Source: Sphagnum magellanicum | Lineage: Eukaryota > Streptophyta > Sphagnopsida > Sphagnales > Sphagnaceae | Length of the DNA stretch: 64,000 bases | Assembly (NCBI GenBank): GCA_021904315.1 | Contig: CM038914.1 | Location: 3,906,001-3,970,000 of the forward strand | Direction: 5' to 3' | Shown: positions 36,179-47,650 of the stretch, piece by piece | How positions within the stretch are numbered: position 1 is the stretch's first letter | How the letters are laid out: each line of letters opens with the position of its first letter | Program-made: the position numbers and the translations under genes | The notes under the pieces: generated by a model | What the model was told of the DNA's origin: nothing | The model's input: only the letters and a program-made list of their open reading frames with translations | Databases searched by the model: none

Positions 36179-36419
36179 CTACGCAGATTCGTAGAAGGTT
36201 GTAATTGTTTCTCCAGAAGCTATGTACCTCTAGGTGTATTAGACACAACTTGAGTCAAATTACATGGTACCTCCTCCCCCCCAACACTAAGAATGAAATG
36301 TAGAGTGTTGAAGATAGGCAAGTGTACTTGGTCGAGGTGCCATGTGGTTGCATCGCCAGAACTACAAGCTAATTGAATCAGTGTTGGTGTTGTGTACATT
36401 TGAAAGAGTACACAAGTTA

Positions 36420-37400
36420 CCAACAACCATGTAAGGGAGTTCAAGTCCATGCCTCTCCCCAGTAGAGCATTACGCTCCAATCTAATCACCTTAGTGTGAC
36501 TAGTAATGCTAGTTTGGAACCCCATAGCCCTTTTTCTTTCTTTTGGGCTTGGTTCATCCCAAGTGGTTGAAGCATGACGATACACCGGGCCTGGTCCATC
36601 TCCTTAAAAGGCGTGTGCTCCTGGGAAGGAGACAAAGGTGGGCCAAGCACCTTTTGGTTTTCCTATTATGTTCGTAGGAAACCAAAAAGGTTTCTCTTGC
36701 CTTGTAACTGGGTGGCAAGAATTTTGATCATCCAATATGTGAAAAACCTGCAAGTTGGGGTCTCTGATAGTGTATTTCAAAACTAGCTGCAGAACTAAGA
36801 GTGGTGCCAAGTTGGTCCACTAGTTGCATAATCGGTGCGCATAGGAACCACATTATGCCGCATTAAGTAGGAGCGGTTCTCCAAGGTAATGTTTGACCAA
36901 TGTGTAGTGTTCCTAGACTTTCTCCCTCTAATCAAGCTAAAAAGGGGTGTTCTCAATTACATAACCAAGTGTAGGAGAAATGGATTGAGCCTAGTGGATC
37001 AATCGTATCATGTCCGTGAAAAGACTAGATCTTGTGTCACTCAAGCCTTTTCCAAATCCAAGCGTTGAAAATCCTTGACACTCCCAACCTGAAATGATGA
37101 GGTCGATGCGGCCAAGTAATTCCATATGCTTCTTCTGAATTAGTTGTATGTCAGAAGGCAAAAATGTAAAACTAGCCTTCCATGCGGTGGTTGCAAACTG
37201 TTAAGGAAATCTTGTTGTGAACTCCCTCATTCTTGATGCCGCCACTTGCCTTGCAATAGGATCACTATCTACATAGAAATACCTCTGAACCACCATTCCT
37301 AATTGTAGTAGGGTTTCGAGACCTATACCAATACCACCAAAGAGCTCTAATAATGTAATCCCTTCCCTAGGTGGTGTCCAGGTGATTAGTTAACAAAGTA
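36420..37400 (-). pseudogene. C5-cytosine DNA methyltransferase domain inside Ty3/gypsy Pol
   Basis: Minus-strand frame shared with the protease part upstream. Motif I reads LLELFGGIGIGLE (from about 37354), with RYFYVDSDPIARQVA as the motif II-like acidic segment. Motif IV reads SGWECQGFSTLGFGKGL with SDTRSSLF; the catalytic Cys codon is complement(37078..37080), and Glu replaces the usual Pro. Motif VI reads GYVIENTPF. The motif VIII region reads YLGEPLLLNAA, then CGSYAHRLCN and WTNL. A motif IX/X-like tail reads KERKRAMGF and ALLGRGMDLNSLTWLL. About 320 codons, the size of a complete catalytic domain. At least seven in-frame stops (37203, 36991, 36939, 36930, 36918 and others) show it is dead. 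The enzyme would transfer methyl from AdoMet to C5 of cytosine. Position between protease and RT argues it was part of Pol, not a separate host gene. Confidence 0.88.
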
Positions 37401-37649
37401 ATGGCTTAATTAGTTTGCCATGGCTCTCCATGCTCTTAAAACTAGACAAAACTTTGACCAAGGGCTTGTGGGCTACTTTGAACCTTTGTAAAACCTTTGG
37501 TCCATGTTGAATGTCAGTAGGAACCACCCTCAAGCTTTCAGTAGCTTGAGCATAAGCTATCTCTTCCTCATCTCCCTCTATCCATTCGTGGCTAGCTTGT
37601 TGGATGTAGGAAATGGTGTGTGCTTCCTTGAGCATATAATGATGAGCCA

Positions 37650-38200
37650 TAAGACTATGGTTCCCATGTAAATCAAGGGGTATGTATTCGAGTGGTGGCC
37701 ATCAGTCTCCCAATCCACTCGGTAGTACGCATGTTCGAACTAGTTGTCAATTGTGAAACTCGGTGGAAAAAGGGCCTCTTGCCCAATGAGCACATCATAA
37801 TTAGTGGCATTAGTGACTAAACATTTGACCTATAAGCAAAGCTCCTGATCTATACCTTCATCGAAGTTAAGTGCAATCAAACCCGAGCTTTCCCCAAGTA
37901 CCTCCTCTACACTCCCACTAGTAGTGTAAATCTGCCACATATTTCCATAGTTTGGAGTTAAGCATGCCCATCTTTTTGGCGAATTGAACTCCAAGAATCA
38001 CTAGTTAGGCACCTGTATCAAGAAGTACCACTCTGGGTGTATGTCCTCCCACTTTGATTGCTGACCCAGCATTGTTAACAATGGCAACTTTGATGGCGAT
38101 GGAAGTTCTCTCACTAGGCACCACCTTCGAAAATGAGTGAGACTTTGTGGAAAGAATGGTTATCCACAACACTTTTGCTGAATAACAAATCCACAAATGA
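37650..38200 (-). pseudogene. Ty3/gypsy aspartic protease region
   Basis: Minus strand. IKVGGHTPRVVLLDTGA carries the D-T-G active-site triad, and a TAA (38005-38007) follows directly, after which the frame continues LVILGVQFAKKMGM. Further on, after a frameshift, LIALNFDEG, NATNYDVLIGQEALFPP and EHAYYRVDWETDGHH belong to the protease C-terminal half. The spacer 37650-37400 leads into the methyltransferase. Function in a live element: polyprotein processing. Confidence 0.75.
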
Positions 38201-38999
38201 GGTGTTCTTAACTCCCTTCTGATATGTGAATATAGAATTAGAGGTAGGAAAGCCCACTAGTTTAGCCATGCTAAAACTAATGACCAGATTACGAACGCAA
38301 TTTGTAACATGTGAACTAATTGAATGTCTTTCCAAGGTGTTAGATGGGACCTCTATAGCATGTGGATCAGGGATTGGTAGAGGACCTGATGTAGTGTTCA
38401 GGGTATCCTCTAGTATTGCAATTATGTCCTTGGTGCTTAGCTTCAAATCTTGAAAACTAAACAATGGTGTACTCACAAGCTTTTGTGCCACTTCATGCAT
38501 TTGAAATTGGCATTCCATAAGTTGATCAGTGGAAAATTGTGTGTTTTTTTTTATGTACATGTATTCTTAGGACACGGGAATTTGATGCCCTAACAGCTTG
38601 TGGTGTAGTAGTCTCCTCCCCCCTCGCCAACAAGGTCCGTTCTTCTTCTTTGTTAAAAGGATAAAAAGATTGTGGCATGATTGCTCAAGCTCCTCTAGCC
38701 TTAATAATAGGACTTGAACCAAATGTGAGTCCATCAGTCTAAATTACCTGCCTAGTGGCAAAAACTTTGGGTGCCACACTAGCCTTTTGTGCCGCGACCT
38801 AGGAAGGGCAAAAAAAAGTAGCAAATTCTGGTGTGAAACTAGAATTGTGTGCAGTGGAAAGAACATACTCCTTAACCATGGCATCATGTGAGAGAACGAC
38901 CTAGGAGGTCCCTCTTGTGATCCTGAACCTTGTACAGGTTGGGCATGATTAGCTGGTTGGGAGGACTTGCCTTTTAGATTAACAAGTTGGGCCCCTCAA

Positions 39000-40508
39000 G
39001 TTCATTTTGTAGAGTCTAAATTTGAATTGCATGGGCTTGAAGCACCTCCCTCTTGTCAGCATTGTGCTCCTTCTTCTTAGCATTCTTATTGGAATTACCC
39101 TTGGTGGGCAAAGCCTGAGTGGAAGGTTGAGGTGCCTTGGCTTTTGGTTGAAGGACAATGGAAGATGTTGGTAGATTTTGTTGTGGTAATCGAAGTTGCT
39201 TCCATTCCGGGAACTCGACAAAACATATATTTTCCTGATGTCCCTCTTTCCCACAATAATCACAAAAGAGATCCTCGAAAGGAATGTTGCACTCACTAGC
39301 TTTCTGGGTAGGATTTCCATAGTAGTTGCAAGAAGGTAAGATGGGTGTAGTCGAGTCCACCGCTTTTGCCCTTGAAGAAGAATGTGATGATCTAGTTGGC
39401 GGAACTAGTGTAGGCTAAGGCCTTGAACATGATGGAGGCCTCATAATACTGGCCTCATAATGTGCATGAGCCAGTTCCAGCTTTTTGGAAATGTTGTACA
39501 CATCCAACAAAATGTACGAATCTCCAAATTCTGCAAAATCCCATTGCAAAACCTCCGCATGGAGTGTTGGAGTACCTTCCAATGAACAAAAATACCGGTG
39601 GGCAACTTCAAGGTTTGTGATGCTCTGGGTATCCTCTTTGAGTTTAAGAAGCTTCATGTAGAGCATCTTCAGGGTTTCATCCTTTTATCGAGAGAAGTTG
39701 GCGAGCTATAGAATTTTTTCAAAACTTTTGATTGGAAATTCCAGCTCAAGAACTTAAAAGAATTCCCCCACTGGATCAGCAAAAGCTAGCGCATCGGTGG
39801 TGGGTAGAATGTTTGTAGTAACAGCAATTAATTGTTGAAGAGAAAGGTTTATTGAGGTAGGTACTAGGTCTGGATTATTGGGCATAGTCCCATGATGTGC
39901 AATTGCAGCTTGCAATGTAGCTTGAGAGGCAGTGGTGATGGTTGTGGCGTAAGTTGGATTGGGAATCTGGGTGATGCCCAAAATCCTTACATAATGTTGC
40001 TCGTAGACATCCAATGCCTCATAGTGCACATAACAGGCCAATTGTTTGATTGCAAATGCCTCAGTGTAATAAGCACCATACTTGAGTTCCAATTCACAAA
40101 CCACAATTGAGAAAGTTGCCTTGAACTCCCTCAAAGAAATGGTACCTGGCCTTCCATTGAACTTCTTAATTCTCCCAAAAGAACTGTTGACCTCCATGGT
40201 GTATATGGGTGTAAAGGTTACGGCTTGGAGTGAAAAATATACGATGATGGTGTGAAAGCAAGTGCAACAATAGGTGTACCCCACTAATTAACCCCTCCAA
40301 ATGGACTTTGATGTATCGTTGATGTAATGTAACCTGAACCTGAATTCCTGGTAGGAGTTGTACTAGATGACGGTGGTGTTATAGATGCTTGATGGTACCG
40401 TCGTGAAGATCATGAGCTTAAAGAAATCGGCTCAAAGGATTGTGTGTTACTTCGTAATTGATACTTGGGCTTTGGCTAAGCGGTAATGCTTTCATCATTC
40501 GAGGACAT
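39000..40508 (-). pseudogene. Ty3/gypsy gag with zinc knuckle
   Basis: Minus strand. It probably starts at the ATG complement(40506..40508), MSSNDESITA, followed by TAG; TGA and TAG come later, then a frameshift into the frame at 40284 (EVNSSFGRIKKFNGRPG, LREFKATFS). 39666-39415 is a further gag part (RYFCSLEGTP, LDVYNISKKLELAHAHYE). Around 39350-39240 are CNYYGNPTQKASECN, a degenerate knuckle, and CDYCGKEGHQENIC, an intact CX2CX4HX4C knuckle for RNA binding. Capsid function is inferred from position. 38200-39000 is the gag-protease connector with several stops and frameshifts and no recognisable motif. Confidence 0.7.
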
Positions 40509-40509
40509 G

Positions 40510-41360
40510 ATGTTATCCCATGCCCAAAATTTTGTGATAACACACATCACTAGCTACAAAATTCTAACACAACGTACGGTTTGAAGAATATAGTGCGTCA
40601 TTGGGAATGACCCATGACAGGCAAACGTCACATAGAGGTCAAACAAAAGTCCAATGAAGGTTGGACGGAAGTCCAACAGATGTCGGATGAAAAGGCAAGA
40701 TGCTAAAATGGTAGGACATAGGATGACATAACACAGGATGGCAAAACGTAGAATGGCAAGGCATAGGACGTTAAGATGTCAAAACACAGGACGGTAGGGC
40801 GTAGGATGCTGGACGAAAATCCAACGGACGTCCAATGAACTAAGGTCGGCCGCCACTGTTACAATGGCGGTGATGCCGTTCACAACGTTGCAACGATGGT
40901 GTTGCGGCACTGCAGCTCGCAACGCTGCAATGATGGCGCTGCGACGTTGCAGCGTGCAACAATGTAGCGGTGGCGTTGCGATGTTACAACGTTGCAGCAC
41001 TGTTGCATAACAACTCGCGACGTTATGAGGCTGTAACGTTACAATGTTGGGACGTTGCAACGTTGCAACGCCACAGTGCTACAATTTGTGATGCTACAAC
41101 TTGTGACGTTGCAGCGCTACAACTCGCGTCGCGGGAGTGCTGTAAGCTTGCGTTGTGGTAACGACGTTGCTTTGCAATGTTGAATGTCGCCACCTAAATT
41201 TACTTTTTTTTTTTTGTTTCTACTTAACAGCCGCTAGAGGAGGGTGGGTTTCTGCACGTGAAAGAAAGAAAGAAAGAAAGAAAGAGAAAAAAAAGGGGAA
41301 CTTTAAAACTTGTTTAAGGATCCTGACTACGTTAGTTGGCAGGAATTTAACAACGCAAAC
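40510..41360 (-). other. Ty3/gypsy leader with CpG-rich short repeats
   Basis: Untranslated leader between gag and the copia insertion. 40620-40850 repeats AGGACG/AGGATGG/GGCAAG phrases; 40855-41170 is full of ACGTTGCAACG-type words, many self-complementary and CpG-rich. A (GAAA)n tract lies at about 41262-41285. No primer-binding site was recognised here or in 47504-47650. The CpG density contrasts with the rest of the element. Confidence 0.6.
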
Positions 41361-41674
41361 TGTTAACAAATAGGAGATCTACTCAAGTGCAAACATAAAT
41401 CTTTATTGAAAGGAAACTACAACATAATGCTCACAACACAAAACACAACATCAAGAACTCTCCAAGGTTCTTGTCACATGAAATACACAAACTTGTGTAA
41501 TGAAGAAAAAGAGAGGCAAACCATCAACACCAAGGTATTTAACTACAAAACCAAACCACAAATAACCAAACTAAAATAAGTAACGAAAGTAATTCAACCT
41601 TATGAAAGTAACCTAGTTACTTTCCTACTCTAGTAACTAATGAAACCTAACTAGTTGAGCTTGAATTCTCAACA
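41361..41674 (-). repeat. Copia 3' LTR
   Basis: 314 bp, nearly identical to 47190-47503. On the minus strand it starts TGTTGAGAATTC and ends TTTGTTAACA. The Pol reading frame runs about 28 bp into it (stop at 41647). Confidence 0.95.
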
Positions 41675-44600
41675 CTCCCCCTCAAGCTCAAATCCACTTC
41701 CAGTACACCAAGCATTTTTCTAAACTTCCTTAGCTTGTTTGTACCTAAAGCCTTTGTGAAAATGTCAGCAACTTGATCTTCAATACTGACATGAATGAGG
41801 TCAATTTCTTTTGCTAGAACTTTTTCTCTAATAAAGTGGTAGTGCACTTCAATGTGCTTTGTCCTAGCATGATAGACCGGGTTGTTAACAAGTAAAATGC
41901 AACTAAGGTTATCACAATAAATGACAACAGGAGCATCCATTGACTGTCCCAAATCAGAGAGTAATTTTTGTAACCAAACTACTTCACATGCAGCAATTGT
42001 TGCACCTCTGTATTCTGCTTCCGTGCTTGATAATGCAATTGTTGGTTGTTTCTTACTGCTCTAACTAACAGCACCACTGCTAAAAGAAAACATGAAACCA
42101 CTGGTTGATCTTTTATCTGAAACATTGCCAGCCCAATCAGCATCCGTGTATCCATGTACTTGTAATTAGCTCTTAGCTTCATAAAAAATTCCACACTGCA
42201 AGGTATGTTTTATGTACCTCAGTATGCGCCTCATTGCATCCAAATGTGGCTTTCGTGGTGTTTACATGAATTGACGCACCACTTTAACTGCATAACTCAA
42301 ATCTGGCCTTGTGATTTACATCATGATGGTCATGTAAATCAAACTCCCCACTATGCATCTGTACATAGTGGTATCCTCCACGAGGTCTCCTTCATCTGCA
42401 CTTAACTTCACATTTTGCTCCAATGGAATTGAAATGGGTTTGCAACCCATCATCCCATATTCGGCCAATTTGTTCAAGGCATATTGCCTTTGTAGTAACC
42501 ATATCCCTTTAGGGGACTGGATTACCTCAATGCCAAGGAAATAACGCAACTCTCCCAAATCTTTCATCTCAAACTTTTGCTTCAAAAGCTTCTTCAAATC
42601 AGAGATGTTTGCATCACTATCTCCTGTGATAATCAAGTCATCAACATAGATGACTATGATTACAATCCCATGATTTGTCTTTTTCACATATAGTGAAAAA
42701 TCTGCATTAGATGTTTGAAATCCACTTGTGACAAGATACTCACCTATCTTCTCTGACCAAGCTCTAAGTGCTTGCTTCAAGCCATACAAAGCTTTCTTCA
42801 ACCTACAAACCAAATTAGGATGTGTTTGGTCCACATAACCTGGTGGTTGTTCCATGTACACTTCTTCATGTAAATCTCCATGAAGAAAAGCATTTTTTAC
42901 ATCCATTTGATGTAAAGACCATCTTTTTGCTGCTACCATAACAATGATTCCTCTTATAATTGTCATTTTGGCAACCGGACTATAGGTCTCCTCATAATCT
43001 ATGCCATACGTTTGGGCATAACCTTTGGCAACTAATCTTGCTTTGTATCTATTCACAAATCCATCTGCATTGTGTTTGACTTTGTACACCCATTTGCACC
43101 CGATTGCTTTCTTGTCTTCTAGCAAAGCTACCAATTCCCAAGTAGCATTCACATCCAAAGCCGCCATCTCTTCATCCATGGCATTGTCCCACTTAGGGTT
43201 TCCAACTGCTTGTTCAAAACAAGTGGGTTCAACCTCTTGTATAACTCTCACCATGTATGCGTAATGATGAGTTACAAAGCCATCATATGTGAGTCTTTGT
43301 ACAGGGTACTTGACTCGTGTGGATCTTCGTACTCCACTATTGTTGTCAGGTGTTTTCAAAACTTTCTTGACCATCCGAGCTCCAGGATCAGTAACTGAAG
43401 TGATTCTTGATTCTTCACCCTCACTCTTCTCTGACTCACTTGATTCACCATCTACATGAGAATCTCTAGATGATGTTTGAGAACTACCATGTATAGTGTT
43501 TGAAGATTTTAATCTTCCTTTCCATGGAGTGCTACTGGACCCACTAATTGAAGACTCTTGTGGTCCACTAATTAATTGTGATTCTTATTCCACATTTGAT
43601 GAAACATCACCATTTCTAGCTTCTCCATCTTCTGCTACCTTCAGTGGTGAGTACCAACTAGCCATCTCATCAAACACAACATCTCTACTCACTTGCAACT
43701 TCCGAGTGGAAGGATTGAAACATCTATATCCCTTTTGTTCTGAGGAATATCCAATGAAGATACATTTTTCAGCTTTTGGGTCTAGTTTTGATCTCTTCTC
43801 ATCAGGAACATGCATGTATGCAATGCAACCAAACACTCTGAGGTGTGAAACATCAGGTTTCTTGCTTGTGAATTTTTCTTCAAGTGTCATGCCATGAACT
43901 GCTGCTGTGGGTGTTCGATTCATGATGTAGACTGTAGTTGCTACCGCTTCAGCCCAAAAGTAATTTGGCAAATTCTTCTCATTCAACATGGCGTGTGCTA
44001 TTTTTGCAATGTGCCTGTTTTTCCTTTCAGCAACTCCATTCTGTTGTGGGGAATAACTACATGAGTATTTCCTTTGAATCCCATGCTCCTTCAAGTACTC
44101 ACTGAATTCATTTGAAAAATGTTCTCCCCCTCCATCGGACCTTAGGCATTTGATGCTCACACCCTTCTCCTTCTCCACCATTGCTTTGAAATGCAAAAAA
44201 TGTTGAAACACTTTACCTTTGTGTTTCATGAAATAGACCCACACCTTCCTTGTGTGGTAATCAATGAAACTCACGTAGTACTTGCATCCTCCAATGGATT
44301 CTGTCTTCGTGGTCCACACATCTGAGTGGATCATTTCCAAAGGTTTGGAACTTACATGAGTTGTTTGAGTTGGGAATGGATGCCTATCTTGCTTCCCCAA
44401 TTGGCATGCTTCACAAACCTCTGACATCACCTCTTCTGTTCCAAATTTGGGAAGACCTCCAACAAGTTTTTATTTCTCCATGAGCTTCAGACGTTGGAGA
44501 TTAACATGGCCAACCCGCTTGTGCCAAATTCCAATGTCTCCAGCTCCTTTTCCATGTGTGAATAACATGGAATTCACTTTAGGCATGTTCACATCCAAGG

Positions 44601-45954
44601 TGAACATTCGTCCATTCCTTTCTCCTTTTGCAATCAATTTGCCTTGGTTCTTCATGTCTTCCACAAAACATCCATTTGGGTTGAATGTCACCTGTAAACC
44701 TTGTTCCACCATCTGGCCTACGGAGACCAAATTTTTTGTTATGGTTGGAACATGAAGTACATCTTTCAAGTACTTTGTTTGCCCATCTTGCATGGATAAT
44801 GGCACCTTGCCAATTTGTGTGATGGGATGTGTAGTGTCATCACCAGTTTCCACAAACCCTGGTGTCTTCAAATCCTTTGCGTCTCTAAACCATTCTCCAT
44901 GGCTAGTCATGTGATTTGAAGCTCCAAAATCCACATACCAGACATTGTTGTTTGATACACCTCCTATCATTGAATTTGCCATGTGTTGCATCACAAACAG
45001 TTGCTCATCACCTTGATTGCTAGTTGATGCATAATTCCCTTGTTGTAGCTTTCCATTTCGTGCATCATGCTCCCTTTGATAACAATTATTTGCCATGTGC
45101 CTAGGTTTCCCATAGTAGTAGCAATTTGAATCGCTATTTGGTTGTTGACCTCAATGACTTCCACCACGACCTCCACGACTTCCTCGACTTCCTCTTCCTC
45201 CAAAGTTTCCTCGTCCACCTCCATGAGCTTGACCTTCATGCTGATGATGTCCACCATGCGAGCTTCCGTGTCGACCTCGAAATGAGGTTTTACCACCTCT
45301 ACTTCTACTTCTATTGGTATTTGAGTAGAAAACATTTTCTTGTGATCCTCCATTGGATGAATTACCAACAATTCTCATCTCTTCACTTATAAGTAGTGTT
45401 ATTAAGTCTTGGAAGTTGGGAAATGTTTCTCGAACTGCAATTGAAGTATGAAACTGGCTATAGTTTTTTCCAAGTCCATTTAAGGTCACGGCCACTAAAT
45501 CTTCATCATCTACAGGGGCTCCTATAGATGCAAGAGCATCTGCAAGGTTTTTCACCTTTGTAGAATAGTCATTGATGTTCATTTTGTTTTTTTGGAAATT
45601 ATGCAATTCTTGCTTGAGCTGCATTTTGCGGGCTTGTATATTGGTGCTATACATCTTCACCAATGTATCCCAAGCTTGCTTGGGTGATTTTGCATCTTGA
45701 ATATGCACAATTATGGAATCGAACACACTCACAGAAAGCCAATACAAGACTTTCCTTGTTTTTTCATGCCAAGTTTTATTGGCTTGAATTTGTTGTTGTG
45801 TGGGGTTTTCTGGGAAAGGAGGTTCTTTCTCATCACCAATTATGAATTCCCAGTAGCCTTTCCCCATCAAGAAATTCATAATCCTAGATTTCCACACTTG
45901 GAAATTGTTCTTGTCTAATTTCTCAATTGCAATTTGAGAAAGACCATCCGCCAT
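41647..45954 (-). pseudogene. Copia gag-pol polyprotein (nonsense-interrupted)
   Basis: One continuous minus-strand frame of about 1,435 codons from MADGLSQIAIEKLDKNNF. Gag extends to about 45150 (Gly/Arg-rich end), with a knuckle CYYYGKPRHMANNC lacking its second Cys. The protease site reads VDFGASNHM at about 44930, where DSGAS is usual. The integrase shows GIWHKRVGH, CEACQLGKQ, IHSDVW, LRSDGGGEH and QNGVAERKNR. RT at 43374-42316 reads KWVYKVK, QMDVKNAFLHGDL and the catalytic IYVDDLIITG. RNase H reads YTDADWAGN, SSTEAEYRG and YCDN. Integrase before RT marks Ty1/copia. In-frame stops lie near 45151, 44470, 43585, 42316, 42265, 42185 and 42060; no frameshift was found. The protein would copy and insert the element; this copy cannot make it whole. 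Confidence 0.93.
41675..41690 (-). other. Copia polypurine tract
   Basis: On the minus strand GAGCTTGAGGGGGAG abuts the TGTTGAG start of the 3' LTR, the expected position and composition. Confidence 0.85.
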
Positions 45955-47172
45955 CTTTCAAGGCACCACTCAATGTCTTCTTAGGGTTTCACAATGATTT
46001 TAATTCCTTCCCTAGATTTCTAGGATTAGGGTTAAGGTTTTCCTTCCTTAGGTTTCTAGGATTAGGGTTAGGGTTGAAAAAGATGGACCTTGCATATGTA
46101 TGTATGTCTTGAGTGTTATACGAAATTTTATACTATACATAGGTTTTACATATACGTACGTATTTCGTATAATATTTCGTATGGTATTAAGTACATGATT
46201 ACATACCACACTTTTGTACGAAGGTCTTGATAAAGTATTTGCGTTTCCCAATCTTCAAACTCCTTCCTTCAAGTTCTCCCAAGTTGTATTTGCTCCACTT
46301 CAAAACTTTGCTTTGATGTCTTCTCAAAACAACTTCTATCACAGCAACTTTGCAAAGCTACTCCACACACATATGACCTTGGATTGATCTAAAATTTTGG
46401 TGAAACATGAACAACTTTGTCTACTAACTTCTCTCAAAATTTCAGCTCATTTAATTTCATAAAATGGGAGATCTTGCTACTTCTTTGAAGTTACCTCAAA
46501 CTAGGACCTGAACACAAAATGACTTACAACTCACTCTCAGCAACTCCAAAGTCCTTGAGATTTTGGGAGACACATAAAATATATGTCTTCTATATCTGCT
46601 CAAAATTTCAGCTCTATTGATGCTGACCACAAAGAGATATCACTTTCAAAAGAAACTAACTTCAAAACTGAAACTGAAACTGAAACTTTAAATGCTTGGA
46701 TCTATCTCAATACAGATCCAAATGACATGAAATTTCTCTCACACATATATTCTTATATGATCTATAAGATCCCAAAGCTGCAAATCCAAAAAAGCTCAAA
46801 CAAAGGAGATATGACCAAAAAACCAGATCTGGCACAAAGTTTTCAAAAGCTTATAACTCTCACAAAACATATCTTTTTCTTTTAAAACTTTGAGAATAGA
46901 AGCGTCCTATAGTCTTCTATAATCTCTCCAAGTTTCACTCCAAGATCTTTTCACAGTAGATCTAGAGCTAGGTTTAAAGATTTGACTTTCACAACTTTGA
47001 TATGTTGATCTCCTCTCACCTCTTTTATTTTCTTTTCTTTCTTTTCACATTTTTTCCTTTCCTCGTTTCTCTTTTGCACTTGATAAACTCCTATGATATT
47101 ACTAGAGACTCTCAAGCTCTAGTTCTAGAGACTTTTTAGCTCTAGATCTCTTTCAACTTTCTCACCAAACAA
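45955..47172 (-). other. Copia 5' leader
   Basis: Between the primer-binding site and the gag ATG. It contains a repeated TTTCTAGGATTAGGGTTA phrase at about 46016-46075 and pyrimidine-rich stretches on the plus strand. A 100-codon plus-strand ORF at 46583-46885 has no recognisable domain and is taken as chance. Confidence 0.6.
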
Positions 47173-47189
47173 CCTAAGCTCTGATACCA
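47173..47189 (-). other. Copia primer-binding site
   Basis: On the minus strand TGGTATCAGAGCTTAGG starts immediately after the 5' LTR. TGGTATCAGAGC is the standard plant copia site complementary to the 3' end of initiator methionine tRNA. Confidence 0.95.
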
Positions 47190-47503
47190 TGTTAACAAAT
47201 AGGAGATGTACTCAAGTGCAAACATAAATCTTTATTGAAAGGAAACTACAACATAATGCTCACAACACAAAACACAACATCAAGAACTTTCCAAGGTTCT
47301 TGTCACATGAAATACACAAACTTGTCTAATGAAGAAAAAGAAAGGCAAACCATCAACACCAAGGTATTTAACTACAAGACCAAACCACAAATAACCAAAC
47401 TAAAATAAGTAACAAAAGTAATTCAACCTTATGAAAGTAACCTAATTACTTTCCTACTCTAGTAACTAATGAAACCTAACTAGTTGAGCTTGAATTCTCA
47501 ACA
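47190..47503 (-). repeat. Copia 5' LTR
   Basis: 314 bp, partner of 41361-41674. It lies directly next to the primer-binding site and carries the element's promoter. Confidence 0.95.
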
Positions 47504-47650
47504 CAAATTCCCTCCGATAACAACGCAAGCTTCCTTCGACAATAGCAACACCAGCAGTAACCACACTAAGAGCAAAAACTCAAGAATTCAAAGGCAAAAA
47601 AAATTTGTCGTTTTCAACATTAAGCAACAAATAGTAGAGTTTTTCTAGAA

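Larger units (their letters stand above)
41361..47503 (-). mobile_element. Ty1/copia retrotransposon nested in the Ty3/gypsy leader
   Basis: A 6143-bp element on the minus strand with two 314-bp LTRs, TGTTAACA...CTCAACA in plus orientation, differing at about seven positions (roughly 98% identical). Flanks are CAAAC on the left and CAAAT on the right, a 5-bp target duplication with one change. It carries a primer-binding site, one Pol frame with stops but no frameshift, and a polypurine tract. LTR similarity shows it is much younger than its gypsy host. Confidence 0.95.

Noticed and set aside
36420..37400. Methyltransferase as bacterial contamination or an independent host gene
   Set aside because: It lies in the same frame as the protease part and between protease and RT, has the element's decay pattern, and lacks its own promoter or start context.
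40855..41170. CRISPR-like or phage-type repeat array
   Set aside because: Repeats are short, overlapping and irregular with no spacers, and lie inside a plant retrotransposon leader.
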